Positions 9,838 to 19,232 are shown, counted from the stretch's first letter. The stretch: DNA of 64,000 nucleotides from Dechloromonas sp. A34 (GCF_026261605.1 NZ_CP102486.1:496001-560000); one strand, 5' to 3'. Notes: generated by a model from the sequence alone, not told the origin. Numbers and translations are program-made.

Positions 9838-9887
9838 GGCTCTATCTTCTCAAGAGTTAGAGCCTCCACCAAACCCGGGGCGATTCA

Positions 9888-10083
9888 ATGGTGACACGAC
9901 CAAGTAGTCGCCGTATAGCAACCGGAAGTCTTCCAGAATGCCCGAAGAGCTGACAACCACGGCTGTATCGGGAGTCAAGAACTGAACCGAAAGCTGCTGG
10001 CCGTGGCTCTCCCACTCTCCGTCCAATTCATATTCAGTGACCAGCTCGATTCGGCGAACTGTGGATTTTATTGACGCCGGCAT
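9888..10083 (-). pseudogene. Unknown gene truncated by the IS3 element
   Basis: An ATG at 10083 opens about 65 residues (from MPASIKSTVRRIEL to YGDYLVVSP) before the frame enters the IS and stops at 9850 with IS-encoded residues. No family recognised. The gene ran leftward and lost its 3' part at the IS; the missing end is not found beyond 8570, which supports a deletion. Confidence 0.5.
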
Positions 10084-10696
10084 TATCGCGCATTCTTTTT
10101 TGGAGTCTGCTCATCCTACCGTATAGCAGGTAGGTCAGTCCTTGCGCTGCACCCACTCGGTCAGCGGGGCTCGCTCAGTTCTCAAGGCATTCTCGATGGC
10201 ATCCGGATTACCATACCTACCGTCAAACCTCCGATGTGTCGACAGGCAGGTCTGGGTTGGTTATGCCCCATGAATTCTTTCGGCATCAGCTGACTATCTA
10301 GAGTCCTGCCGAAAGCCCAGCAATGCTCCAAATTCAGCCAGCCGATGAATATTGTGGGCATAAAGAAGCCCCGCATGCAGGGCTTCTATTTGTTTCAATC
10401 TCCGTTGGTGGCAGACCGGGGCGGCGCCTGCTGCCTGAGAAACTTCAGGCTCCGCTGCAGTCAATCGAAGCCTCCCAAAAGGAGTTGAATCAGGTGAAAC
10501 TCGAACTATCCTGGAAATAACTAAAATTCATACTTCACATCCATAAGGTGCTGGTATTCGCCCTATTGATGCTTTGGTCTAAGCAACCCGATGAGACAGG
10601 AGGTGCCAGCCGCCTGTCCCATCGCTATTTATAGCAAAACAAAATCTGCTTTTCAACCAAATGGACCGGAGGATTGAGAGGCATAGCGTTTGTCAC
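10084..10696. other. Intergenic stretch without a convincing gene
   Basis: About 610 bases. Short open frames here have no recognisable content. The one clear signal is a rho-independent terminator hairpin at 10364-10393. The stretch may be debris from the rearrangement that removed the patatin start. Confidence 0.4.
10364..10393 (+). terminator. Rho-independent terminator hairpin
   Basis: AGAAGCCC (10364-10371) pairs with GGGCTTCT (10380-10387) around an 8-base loop and is followed by ATTTGTTT. It reads on the plus strand but has no obvious gene in front of it. Confidence 0.6.
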
Positions 10697-11035
10697 CTAC
10701 CAACCTAGCAATAGCTTGATTTGGGAAACCATCCACTGTTGCTCCTCTACCGTAATGTCCCACTCCCCTGATTCCCCCTTCAGGGCTACCCCCTTCGCCA
10801 TTCGCTCCAAAGTCGTTTGGTGAGACCACTCCGGATGTTCATCTGCTTTGCGCTGGCAATACGCCACGAGCTGTTGAACGAGGTCATAACAGTATTCGTA
10901 ACGTAGAAGTAACTCCTCTTCTGTTAGGCCAACGATGTAGCGACCTTCGACCAAGCGGACAGCTAGCTTTGGCTGAACACCCGATACCGAACTTAGATTG
11001 GTGTCACGAGGGAAATTATCTGGAACTCTATTCAT
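10697..11035 (-). CDS. Small protein of unknown function
   Basis: 112 aa from the ATG at 11035 (a longer frame opens at 11089 but its extra residues look untranslated). The N-terminal third contains VSGVQPKLAVRLVEGRYI, loosely like the QPK motif of HipA-type proteins, but the rest is helical and too short for a kinase. No function is assigned. It lies 67 bases downstream of another unknown leftward gene and may share its transcript. Confidence 0.45.
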   Translation of the reverse strand: MNRVPDNFPRDTNLSSVSGVQPKLAVRLVEGRYIVGLTEEELLLRYEYCYDLVQQLVAYCQRKADEHPEWSHQTTLERMAKGVALKGESGEWDITVEEQQWMVSQIKLLLGW

Positions 11036-11102
11036 GATTGTCATGTTTCGAATGCGCACAAATGCCTTAGGAAGCAAACAAAGATTCACGCATTCGGCAC
11101 GC

Positions 11103-11570
11103 TCATTTAAATGTCCATTTGGATGCGGAAATCATTGCTTTCGCTTGAGCTACCCCATAAGAAAGAATCGAAGCCGCCATACTTTGCACACCTTTTCGGT
11201 CCCCACGCGCAGTAATCGTTAGCTCAAGGTGCCCTGTTGAAGTCTGACAAAGATTGGCAGGTGCTACATCGATGCACTGCTCAATACAGTTCATCAAGAA
11301 CGCTGCTTCCATGCCTAACGGTACCGCCTGAACGACAGTCACTGTATGAATGCATTCATCATTTTTCGCAAGTTGATTCTCAAGGATTTCAATAGCAGCA
11401 ACCAACTCTTGCGAGGCAGTTGATTTTTTTGCCAGCATAAGAGCCGTAGCCAATTGCGTATGCCAATCCCCGTCATAAAAGAGATTGTGAAAACGATTTG
11501 GGCGATGCCCGAAGGGTTTGTGTTCCAAATCTCGCTCCTCAATGATTCCAGGCGAACCAGCCTCTGCCAC
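11103..11570 (-). CDS. Protein of unknown function
   Basis: 155 aa. No motif recognised. The middle (residues ~40-75) is predicted helical; the end (SILSYGVAQAKAMISASKW) is also helical. It diverges from the XRE regulator at 11676, and the ~100-bp gap between them should contain both promoters. Lower GC than the host flanks fits element cargo. Confidence 0.45.
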   Translation of the reverse strand: MAEAGSPGIIEERDLEHKPFGHRPNRFHNLFYDGDWHTQLATALMLAKKSTASQELVAAIEILENQLAKNDECIHTVTVVQAVPLGMEAAFLMNCIEQCIDVAPANLCQTSTGHLELTITARGDRKGVQSMAASILSYGVAQAKAMISASKWTFK

Positions 11571-11675
11571 TTAAAGGCATGCCCATTAGTTATGACCACT
11601 TTATGGTGGAACACTGCAGTGTGTAGATTCTAACAGGAATACGCCTGATACTCAGCCGAAAACCGGTGAGCAGGC

Positions 11676-11924
11676 ATGACTCGAATTGAAGCTTTGGGAG
11701 TTGTAATACGGGACGCCCGTACGCGTAGGAGCATTTCGCAAGAGAAGTTAGCTGCATTTGCCAAACTTCATAGAAATGCGTTAGGTCGCATAGAACGTAG
11801 TGAGGTCGCGCTGAACCTCAATACACTTTGGCTTATCGCCGACGCAATGGGGGTGACCGCATCTGAACTCGTGCAAGAAGCAGAAATTTTGGCTGCAACT
11901 GACGAGCAAGCGAGCAGCGCATAG
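11676..11924 (+). CDS. XRE-family helix-turn-helix transcriptional regulator
   Basis: 82 aa, almost entirely one HTH domain (residues ~5-65). The pattern RRSISQEKLAAFAKLHRNALGRIERSE is the usual helix 2/turn/helix 3 layout of Cro/C1-type repressors. Such small regulators commonly control restriction systems or element mobility. It is the only plus-strand gene between the left cargo and the recombinase operon, so it could govern either the adjacent divergent unknown gene or the convergent helicase/recombinase operon. Confidence 0.8.
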   Translation: MTRIEALGVVIRDARTRRSISQEKLAAFAKLHRNALGRIERSEVALNLNTLWLIADAMGVTASELVQEAEILAATDEQASSA

Positions 11925-12064
11925 TCGCCAATGAGAAGAAATATATTGACCGAAATCGGATTCGGCTTCCCTTGATATTGCCTCCGCAGGTTGCGGTTGC
12001 CATCTCCACGTATTGGCAGAACCTTATTTCCAGTGAGCTTTGCTATGCATTAATGACCATATTA

Positions 12065-12084
12065 GGCACCACTCGAGTGGTGCC
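12065..12084. terminator. Perfect 20-bp palindrome between convergent genes
   Basis: GGCACCACTCGAGTGGTGCC is self-complementary and sits between the ends of the XRE gene (11924) and the helicase gene (12141), so a bidirectional terminator is likely. There is no T-tract directly after it on the plus strand (CCTTACTG), so an operator or protein-binding site is the alternative. Confidence 0.5.
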
Positions 12085-12140
12085 CCTTACTGCAAGCCCA
12101 AAAACCATGGATATGGCTAATTAAGGATGTTCGCTTGAAA

Positions 12141-14399
12141 TCACGCGTTAAGGGCTTGTCTCAGTAGCCCTCCCAACCCCACGTGGCGATGATGCGCCTT
12201 GGGCAAGGCTTCGACTGCTCGGCGGGCCGCAGTGATGTCGCCGACCAGAAGGACTTGGGCTTGCGCGCGCGTGACTGCCGTATAGATGAGGGTCCGGTCG
12301 AGTAGGCGACTATCAGAAAGAGCCACGATGACCCGTGGCCACTGTGAGCCTTGACTCTTATGTACCGTAATTGCATAACCGAGAGCCAAATCGTCCAGCA
12401 TCTCCTCCAGAATCGGTCGGCGCTCACCGTCGTCCCATTCCACCCAGCCAATTGCCTGACCAATCGGTTCACCTGCATCGTTGGTGACATGTCGAGGAGT
12501 TGCCTCGATTTCAACGATGCGTCCCAGCGAGCCATTCTGAATCCCTCGGGACCATAGGTTGCGGGTGCATAGAACAGGGTCTCCCAATCGAAATCCTGTA
12601 TCAACAGCTTGGTCGAATTCGTCGTTCCATATCAGAAGCGGAGGTGCACCATCGGTCTGGTCGAGCTGGCAAATGCTATTCAAATAGTGGATGCCGTCGG
12701 GCCCGGAACGACGTGCCGCCAGGATTTGGGTGTCGTGCGGTGCATCTTGGTAGAGTTGGAGAACGGCATTCGCCAAGGGGTACACCTGTTCTCCGTCTCG
12801 CATGAACGTCCCGGTTTCTGTGGGGATAAACGCAATAGGGGCGCGCTCATCGTCGGTCAGTGCAGGCCAGGTGCCTCCTCGAATAGAAAGGGCGGCGGCA
12901 GCAATTTGTCCGCCATGTCGCTTCACTGTAGTCAGTTCGATACTGGGAATGGCTCGCTCAGCGACCAACGCATGCAAAACAAGGCCCGGGCCAACAGGCA
13001 TGAGTTGCGCCGGGTCGCCGACCAGCACCAGCCGAACCTGTTCGGGAATTAGCTCACAAAGCCGATACATCGTGATGATATCGACCATGCTGGCTTCATC
13101 TACAACTACGACAGTCGGGCCATTTAGGTCATTCTCTGAGGTTTTCTGGATGAAGGATGCAAGGGTGTTTGCCGGGCGGTCAGTGGCTTCTTGGAGTCGC
13201 TTGGCAGCGCGACCGGCCAAGGCTATCTGGATTATCCGGATACCAGCCGCATCGTAGGTTTTGTATAAGGCTTTTAAGACGGTGGTCTTGCCCACGCCGG
13301 CGCCGCCAGTGATGAGCATCAACGGGTGCATTACTGCGCCAACGACAGCCGCACGTTGTTCATCATTCAGCGAGTAGCCTTCCTCTCCTTCAAAGTCGTG
13401 CAGTATTCCTTCTATCTGATAGCTGTCTAGCAATGGCGGCGCGGTGTAGGTCAATCGGTTCGCAAATGCTTTGGCGACTGCGGCTTCCATGACATAGGGC
13501 CCAATTGAATGGACGGTGTGGTCGGCGCTGACCAAGTAACTACCGTTGCTGAGTCCGGAGGCCAAAGCCTCCGCGACCAACGGGCGCCAGTGCAACCCCT
13601 TTGGTTGGCTACCCAAAACAGAAGCCAAGCGAACTGTCAGCATGGGTAAGGTTGCGACGGTGTGGCCGTCGCCAAATAAACGGTAGAGCGCTTCTTCAAT
13701 TGCGGCTTGCAGCCTGCGTGGGTCATTCTCCGCAATGTGGAAATGTACTCGGGCAATCTTGTCAGTCTCTGCCCATCCAGAACAGAAGCTTAGCAGGCGA
13801 TAAGGGTCCTGCTCGATGCTATCAGCCGTTTCTGGGCCGAAGAAAGCCAGCAACTTTCTGCCAATTGAGGCACTAAAACCGTAGGTTTGAAGCCACTGCA
13901 ATGTTCGGGCATCACCATAGCTTTGCCAGGCTTCAACCACTTGGCGTGCGCTCTCTTGGCTGAGCACTGTGGTAAGCGCATTGATGTCGCTGGCGTCCAG
14001 TACGTCATACAATCGCTCCTGGAAGGTCTCCCATAAGCGCCGCGCCTTCACGCGGCCGATGCCCCGAAATGCTTCACAGTCGGCCATCAAGGTAATGACG
14101 TGCTCGCCGGAGGGTAGCGCGAGAAGGAGGGAGTCCGCTTCAATCTGCTCCTCCGTGACTCGGTAGCCATTGACCGTAATCTTGTTGGAGTGTTGATTCC
14201 CGGTGACGCGCCACCATTGGCCGACCTGGACGGCCGTGGCCCCTAGGAGGTTCCCTTTTGCGCGAACCACGTAATAACGCCGGGCATCTAGGACCTCGCC
14301 TGTCTCAGTAATCGGGGCTGCCGAGAAGATGCAGCCACCCAGCCCTGTCGGGTTCTGGCTTCGAATGCTGGTGACGCGCAGAAGCAGGTCTGGACTCAA
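12141..14399 (-). CDS. RecD2/TraI-like superfamily 1 DNA helicase
   Basis: 752 aa. The N-terminal ~330 residues include helix-hairpin-helix-like sequence (FRGIGRVKARRLWETF) as in RecD2. The C-terminal half is an SF1B helicase: Walker A GGAGVGKTT (~residue 362), Walker B VVVDEASMVD, LVLVGDPAQLMPVG, and late motifs YAITVHKSQGSQWP and TLIYTAVTRAQ. It is the last gene of the leftward recombinase operon and overlaps the stop of the 143-aa gene by ATGA. A helicase fixed to a recombinase operon suggests help with element processing or replication of a circular form, but that is inference. All helicase motifs look intact. Confidence 0.85.
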   Translation of the reverse strand: MSPDLLLRVTSIRSQNPTGLGGCIFSAAPITETGEVLDARRYYVVRAKGNLLGATAVQVGQWWRVTGNQHSNKITVNGYRVTEEQIEADSLLLALPSGEHVITLMADCEAFRGIGRVKARRLWETFQERLYDVLDASDINALTTVLSQESARQVVEAWQSYGDARTLQWLQTYGFSASIGRKLLAFFGPETADSIEQDPYRLLSFCSGWAETDKIARVHFHIAENDPRRLQAAIEEALYRLFGDGHTVATLPMLTVRLASVLGSQPKGLHWRPLVAEALASGLSNGSYLVSADHTVHSIGPYVMEAAVAKAFANRLTYTAPPLLDSYQIEGILHDFEGEEGYSLNDEQRAAVVGAVMHPLMLITGGAGVGKTTVLKALYKTYDAAGIRIIQIALAGRAAKRLQEATDRPANTLASFIQKTSENDLNGPTVVVVDEASMVDIITMYRLCELIPEQVRLVLVGDPAQLMPVGPGLVLHALVAERAIPSIELTTVKRHGGQIAAAALSIRGGTWPALTDDERAPIAFIPTETGTFMRDGEQVYPLANAVLQLYQDAPHDTQILAARRSGPDGIHYLNSICQLDQTDGAPPLLIWNDEFDQAVDTGFRLGDPVLCTRNLWSRGIQNGSLGRIVEIEATPRHVTNDAGEPIGQAIGWVEWDDGERRPILEEMLDDLALGYAITVHKSQGSQWPRVIVALSDSRLLDRTLIYTAVTRAQAQVLLVGDITAARRAVEALPKAHHRHVGLGGLLRQALNA

Positions 14400-14827
14400 C
14401 GCGGTAGCCGTCCGGTCATTGAAAGTGCATCGCGCAACAGGGTGAATTTGCTGAGTTGGCGCTTCAATTCTTCAGTCTCGGCCCGCAGGCTGGCGTTCTC
14501 CTGCTCCATGCGTTTTAGCCGCTCAGAATCCAAGGCCGCCCTCAGATTTCCATGCTCGCGCATGGGTATTCCTGCCGAGAGTGATGGCTCGGCAGTAGGA
14601 GGGAGAACGCCTCTATTGCGTAGTTCCGCTTCTAGTTTATGAAGGGCTGCCTTGATGCGCGGGTTCTGGGCTAAGGCCGACTTGGAAAAGCCGCACTCCT
14701 TGGCGAGCTCGGTACGCGAGAGAACCCCACGGCTAGCCATGGCACGAAAGTCGTCATCGGTTTTGCCAGCGACCCAGTTGAAAAATGTGTTGGCATTCAA
14801 CTCCGCCAACTGCTGACCGTTTGCCAT
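14396..14827 (-). CDS. Small HTH plus coiled-coil accessory protein (TnpC-like)
   Basis: 143 aa. Residues ~35-65 (GVLSRTELAKECGFSKSALA) look like a helix-turn-helix. Residues ~95-130 (ERLKRMEQENASLRAETEEL) form a heptad-patterned coiled coil. This composition is like TnpC of Tn554-type elements, a small accessory protein that influences recombination orientation and efficiency. It is flanked in the operon by one-to-four-base overlaps on both sides. It differs from its neighbour (14827-15306) in sequence but shares the plan. Confidence 0.6.
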   Translation of the reverse strand: MANGQQLAELNANTFFNWVAGKTDDDFRAMASRGVLSRTELAKECGFSKSALAQNPRIKAALHKLEAELRNRGVLPPTAEPSLSAGIPMREHGNLRAALDSERLKRMEQENASLRAETEELKRQLSKFTLLRDALSMTGRLPR

Positions 14828-15306
14828 CAGGGCTTAGTTGGAATTACGAAAATGTTGGTGGGCTTTCCCTTCTGTAAACGTTCGCTCTTCCGTTTTTGGT
14901 TGGATAACGCAGCATTCAGCTCCATAACTCGCGCAAGGAGAGTGGCATTTTGTGTTTGGGCGAGGGCCAGTTGCCTGCGTAGCTTGGCGGCTTCCTCTCG
15001 TCGCTTGGTCACGACGTCCTGCATTCGCGTAGGTGTGTCGGGGTTGCTCTTCAAGGCCATCACTCGGTCGCGGACATTCGGGTACCTGCAGCCTTTATGG
15101 CCAATCAACGTTCGGGAGTGCCCTGCCTCTTTAGCAACGCTCGTTACGGTGATACGTAGGGTGCCGCGTTTTGCGTGAGTCTGCAGTCCCTTGTCTTTGG
15201 GCTTACCAGATTGGAGGCGAGCAAAGGCATCAATGAAATGCTGTTCAATTTCATCCTCGGCGGGAACGCCGGTGCCCATTTTGTTTCTGATAGGAGTTTT
15301 CACCAT
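14827..15306 (-). CDS. Small HTH plus coiled-coil protein of the recombinase operon (TnpC/GmtX-like candidate)
   Basis: 159 aa. The middle (RGTLRITVTSVAKEAGHSRT, ~50-70) looks like a DNA-binding HTH. A coiled coil follows (~105-145, EEAAKLRRQLALAQTQN). The start overlaps the end of the 688-aa recombinase by 7 bases. Proteins of this plan follow tyrosine-recombinase trios in several element families; one group is annotated as Gamma-Mobile-Trio GmtX, but I cannot confirm membership from sequence alone. Confidence 0.6.
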   Translation of the reverse strand: MVKTPIRNKMGTGVPAEDEIEQHFIDAFARLQSGKPKDKGLQTHAKRGTLRITVTSVAKEAGHSRTLIGHKGCRYPNVRDRVMALKSNPDTPTRMQDVVTKRREEAAKLRRQLALAQTQNATLLARVMELNAALSNQKRKSERLQKGKPTNIFVIPTKP

Positions 15307-17366
15307 TTTATTGGTGCTCCCGCGTCAGCAACCGGCACCCCGAGGGTATGCAGGATGGAGGCTGATTGCCGCATGCGTTCCCGAGCAACCGTGAATTCCT
15401 TAAAGTGGTCTTTGCCAGCAGCCTTCAGAATGCTCGCGTTTTTCTGGTAGCGGGCTTGCCAGAAATCGAGGTGCTCGTGGTCCACGGCGAAGCATTTGCA
15501 GCCGCTACACACAGTAGGGTTGCGCTGAGCATAGTTCGGCTCTCCCTTTATCCAAGGGTTAGTCTGTCCCATTGTGTGGCACCTTGATTCGCCCGGAGTT
15601 AGGCTCATGAAGCACTTTCCATGGTCAGCAAACCAGATTCGCAAATCGCCTTCGGTGACCCAGGCTTCCATTTTTTGAAAGGCAGTGCCGTCATCGCTGT
15701 TGCCAATGACGGCGCGAAGCTGCGCTCGATGCTCCCGAACGAGGTCCGCCATCCCACCGGCAATGACGGTGCTACTGTTGGCCTGTTCCAAGAGAAATTT
15801 TACGGTTCGTTGGCGACGGACCGATTCGATGCTATCGAGAAGCTCGGGGTCGTTGCCGATATAGCCTTCCTCGGTCATGGCCAAGGATATGTGTTTAAAG
15901 TGCTGGGAAATGGCCGGCAGCATGTTAGGGTCGGTTCGCAGGATATACAGCGCAAAAGTCTTGCGCCATTGGTGGGTTCGCATACCTTCGCCCGATTTGT
16001 ATGGGGTGATGTCTATCGAGCCAGAAGCGGTACGCAAGATGTCGGGCAAGTCGGCCAGCCCACCGTAAGTCCCCACGAAGTTTTTCATCTGCTTGGCAAT
16101 TTGCCGTCGCGTGGCGGGGCTGGTCATATCTAGTTGGCGTGACAAACTAAGTCTGCCTCCTGGTGTGACCAGCAGCCACGGTAGGTCGCTTCCTGTGCGC
16201 CAAGGTTCGAAGAGACGCTCCAGGCCCAGAAGTGCTGTGACCGCTGGTGGTAGATAGGAGGACCCCACCGGCCGCATCCCCAGCACCCAGTTCATCATTG
16301 AACCCTCGTGAATCTTGGTAACCTGGGAGTTCAGAAAGAACAGTTCGTTGAGCCCGGTTTTCGACTTTTGAATAGAGACACACGAGGGTAATCCGGTGGC
16401 CTCGTCGATGCCGCTTCGCAATGCTGCGACTTCACTAATTCGAATGCCGGTGGTGCCTTGTATTTGGGTCACGCAGGCCGATGAGGCGTGTCCAACCAAG
16501 GCCCGCACCGCGGCATCCAATCGTGTGCGTACCTCTCCAGTGCTTCTAGAGTAATCAGCTTCCGTGCCGAGGCGGTCTCGCCATGGCTCGCTTTCGCCAG
16601 GAATCACCGAGAATCGGAATTCGCTGAGCGCGGTCTCGACGGCTCGTACGCCAACGTCTTTCGACACTTCCAAGCTCAAATATAGGTCGCGCAGTCGAAT
16701 GACGTCGTCAAGAGGTGTTCCCATCCAGCGCATGCACTGGCCGAGGACGCGCAAGGCCACGCAGTCGGGCAAAGGTTCAATCCAACCGTTTTCTATTGTT
16801 GCGGCCGTTTTGGCTACTTTGCAAATGCTGCCACCGTCATAGGGGCTCTCAGGCATTGGTGCGACATTCGCTTCGCTCAGTGCGGCCGATTGCCGATAGA
16901 TGGTGCTGAGAATTTGCAGGGCAAACTGAAATGAACCCGATGCCACGTCCCCTGATTTCTTTGTCCGAAGCAGTCCTAACAAGTGGTCGTGAAATTCCCA
17001 GCTTGCTTCAGTATCTAGCTGAGAGAACGATTCATAACCGCTGACGGCCATCCAGCGGAGCAGCTTGCTGAGCTGTTGCCGAAAGCCGCCAGAGAGGGTT
17101 ACTGGGTCAAATCCCTTTCCGGAGCGTGCATCTGTGAGTAAGGACCAAACGAGTTTCCGGCAATCTTCCAGTAGTGGGCTCCACTGAGGTGAAAGCAGTG
17201 TGCTATCGCCGTCCATGCGCAGGCTCCAGTCAAACATAGAGTCACGGTCAGGTAATCCGATTTTAATGTTGTCGAACCACCATTTATCGTCGTGCCATAG
17301 ACTTCGGGACGAGACTTGTGCTAGTGCCCGTTCGGTATCAGGCAGTAAATGTAAGCGTGTACGCAT
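15300..17366 (-). CDS. Large tyrosine recombinase-like protein with C-terminal Cys/His cluster (third of trio)
   Basis: 688 aa. The catalytic part lies in the C-terminal half: TTGIRISEVAAL carries the first Arg (~residue 305), HQWRKTFA the His-x-x-Arg (~470), and QHFKHISLAMTEEGYIG the late His and nucleophile Tyr (~500). A further ~180 residues include CSGCKCFAVDHEHLDFW, with an upstream CHTMG, resembling a zinc-binding knuckle. The size and tail are unlike phage integrases and like the large recombinases of trio elements. It starts 3 bases after the 620-aa gene stops. All catalytic residues seem present, so activity is likely. Confidence 0.75.
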   Translation of the reverse strand: MRTRLHLLPDTERALAQVSSRSLWHDDKWWFDNIKIGLPDRDSMFDWSLRMDGDSTLLSPQWSPLLEDCRKLVWSLLTDARSGKGFDPVTLSGGFRQQLSKLLRWMAVSGYESFSQLDTEASWEFHDHLLGLLRTKKSGDVASGSFQFALQILSTIYRQSAALSEANVAPMPESPYDGGSICKVAKTAATIENGWIEPLPDCVALRVLGQCMRWMGTPLDDVIRLRDLYLSLEVSKDVGVRAVETALSEFRFSVIPGESEPWRDRLGTEADYSRSTGEVRTRLDAAVRALVGHASSACVTQIQGTTGIRISEVAALRSGIDEATGLPSCVSIQKSKTGLNELFFLNSQVTKIHEGSMMNWVLGMRPVGSSYLPPAVTALLGLERLFEPWRTGSDLPWLLVTPGGRLSLSRQLDMTSPATRRQIAKQMKNFVGTYGGLADLPDILRTASGSIDITPYKSGEGMRTHQWRKTFALYILRTDPNMLPAISQHFKHISLAMTEEGYIGNDPELLDSIESVRRQRTVKFLLEQANSSTVIAGGMADLVREHRAQLRAVIGNSDDGTAFQKMEAWVTEGDLRIWFADHGKCFMSLTPGESRCHTMGQTNPWIKGEPNYAQRNPTVCSGCKCFAVDHEHLDFWQARYQKNASILKAAGKDHFKEFTVARERMRQSASILHTLGVPVADAGAPIKW

Positions 17367-17369
17367 GGG

Positions 17370-19232
17370 TTACTCCAAGTCGGGTAGGGGTGACAAAGTC
17401 AGCTCACTAGCGGCAGCCAGTACGCGAGGGTCATTAAATAGGAGGAGCCAGTAGTCATCCAGTCGTTGGGCGACGTGCGCCCAACAGTCAAGCCAGCGCT
17501 TTGGTGGTAACGTGGTCTGTGCCGCTATGACCGCAGCTCGCAACTGAATAGCGCGAGCTGCCGCGTAGGGAGATTGAGTATTGATGCAGGCCAGAGGGCA
17601 GCGTGGACACAAACCAAAAGCTTGGCAAAGCCTGCCGTCAATCTCGCTCGGCATCGGAGAGCTAAAAGGGTCTAGGCAGTAAAAGCCAGGTGTTGCACAC
17701 CCTTTGTCGGCTTCAAATGGCTCCTTGCGAGGGTCGGGGGCAGCGCCTTCCGTGCGAACTAGTCGCTCCCGAGTCAACATGATGGTGGCAAGTGCCTCGT
17801 TGTTTCGCTTTCGCGCAGCATCCGAGGTGTAGTGGTCCAACAAAACTTGAGGAGAGCGCTGGCCACCTGCCGTTTGAACCGCCTTGAGGTTGCCTCCCGT
17901 CATTTCATGAATTTTGTCGAGAGACGTCGTGCGTAGTTGCGCGAGTGCCAAAGCAGAGATTCCATGCTCTTTGAGAAAGGCTGCTAATGATGCATACCAG
18001 AGTGTCGCTGCCTTAAGGGTGCCACCGTTATAATCCAAACTGCGCATTTGATTATCGTTGCCGGTGTCAGCGCTGCGAGTCAGCATTAAGAACAGGCGGT
18101 CCTGGTACTTTACGGGGGCAATAACCCGTATGGCTTTGGTCCACTCCGTGACAAACGAGACCGTGATATCTGGCCCGATGGGGTTGCCTAAGGCGAATGT
18201 GCGAACTTGTATTCGTCGGGCACGGCCTTTGTATGGACGGAGTCGGATACGTTTCCCGCCAAAATGGTCCGGATAGTCAATGTCTTTAAGGTTTAAACCC
18301 CGCAGGTCATCAGGATTGAATGCGGTTTGAAATGCCATGTGAATCACAAACGGGATAAGGTCTCGAGAAGATGGCGCGAGAGGGTGGCGAAGCTCGGTGA
18401 AGGTCATACCAAGTTTTCGATGGGCCAACCACAACTGTCGGTCGTTTTCCCGAATCCAGTCGGAATTTGGTATCCAAGTCTGATATCGGTTGGCATGTAG
18501 CCAGCGCCACTCATCCGGTGTTGTTGGTTCTTTTGTTGGGTTCGGCGGAGAGTCGTCCAGTGCATCCATGGCAGCCCAGGCAGCCTTAATTCTCCTCATG
18601 GTGTCCAGGACTTCGTCCTGAGACGCTAATAACAATTGCAGCAAGGTGTTGTCGTCGAGGACTTCTCGTGGCGTGGTTTTTCGTGAGCTACCGCCCCAGA
18701 TGTGAGTCGGAATGCATATGCCTGGCGCCAACTGATGCTTCCAGATTTTCGAGGATGCAAGGATTTTCAGCGGGATACGTAGTGCGCTAAGTAACATGGT
18801 GCGCGTTGTCTGGCTAGCAGGAGTGCCATCGACAGTTTTCTGGTCGAGCCACCTGATGAATCCGTCAACCCAAGCCCTGTCGATGCTCATTAAATCCGAC
18901 TCACCTTCCGGGGCAGTGAGCCTGAGATAGGCAAACAATCCCCGGTCCAGGTCGCCGATGCGACAAAATACGCTGTTGCTTGCGGCCTTCTTGGCGTACT
19001 CACAAAGGGCGTAGACAAATGCTTCAGAAATTTGCGGGTAGTCCAGCCAGTGTGAACAGTCCTTTTTCCACCCGTCCCCTACGAAATCAAGGGTAAGGTC
19101 AGTCTGCTTGATGCTTAGCTTTACCGAAGTGGGGCCTTGGGCCAGACCTAGCGGGATTACTTTTCGTTTTCCGTCCACGCCAAGCTGGGCGTAGCGGCTT
19201 GGCGTATTGTTGCTGTCTTTTTCATCGGTCAT
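17370..19232 (-). CDS. Divergent tyrosine recombinase-like protein (second of trio)
   Basis: 620 aa. The fold-defining segments are recognisable but eroded. TAFNPDDLRGLNLKDID occupies the place of the TGLRxxEL box, with Asn where the first catalytic Arg usually lies. ALAQLRTTSLDKIHE keeps Arg but lacks the preceding His, and LLDHYTSDAARKR supplies a candidate Tyr. A Cys-rich stretch near the C-terminus (LCQAFGLCPRCPLACINTQS) could bind metal. The first ~250 residues would be the core-binding arm. It may therefore be structural rather than catalytic. It overlaps the 445-aa gene by 4 bases (ATGA). Confidence 0.7.
   Translation of the reverse strand: MTDEKDSNNTPSRYAQLGVDGKRKVIPLGLAQGPTSVKLSIKQTDLTLDFVGDGWKKDCSHWLDYPQISEAFVYALCEYAKKAASNSVFCRIGDLDRGLFAYLRLTAPEGESDLMSIDRAWVDGFIRWLDQKTVDGTPASQTTRTMLLSALRIPLKILASSKIWKHQLAPGICIPTHIWGGSSRKTTPREVLDDNTLLQLLLASQDEVLDTMRRIKAAWAAMDALDDSPPNPTKEPTTPDEWRWLHANRYQTWIPNSDWIRENDRQLWLAHRKLGMTFTELRHPLAPSSRDLIPFVIHMAFQTAFNPDDLRGLNLKDIDYPDHFGGKRIRLRPYKGRARRIQVRTFALGNPIGPDITVSFVTEWTKAIRVIAPVKYQDRLFLMLTRSADTGNDNQMRSLDYNGGTLKAATLWYASLAAFLKEHGISALALAQLRTTSLDKIHEMTGGNLKAVQTAGGQRSPQVLLDHYTSDAARKRNNEALATIMLTRERLVRTEGAAPDPRKEPFEADKGCATPGFYCLDPFSSPMPSEIDGRLCQAFGLCPRCPLACINTQSPYAAARAIQLRAAVIAAQTTLPPKRWLDCWAHVAQRLDDYWLLLFNDPRVLAAASELTLSPLPDLE

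Larger units (their letters stand above)
8570..9887 (-). mobile_element. IS3-family insertion sequence (1318 bp)
   Basis: Imperfect terminal inverted repeats begin TGAATCGCCCCGG on both ends: inward from 8570 on the plus strand and from 9887 on the minus strand. They extend to a shared TGGAGGC about 26 bases in. Two overlapping leftward frames (orfA, orfB) have the IS3 layout. Flanks (AAGCGG left, ATGGTG right) show no 3-4 bp target duplication, consistent with an adjacent deletion, and both flanking genes are truncated at its edges. Confidence 0.9.

Noticed and set aside
8566..9890. Target-site duplication of the IS3 element
   Set aside because: The 3-4 bases on each side of the inverted repeats do not match, even with the boundary shifted by one.
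10323..10520. 65-codon plus-strand frame
   Set aside because: It runs through a terminator hairpin, has no ribosome site and no recognisable content.
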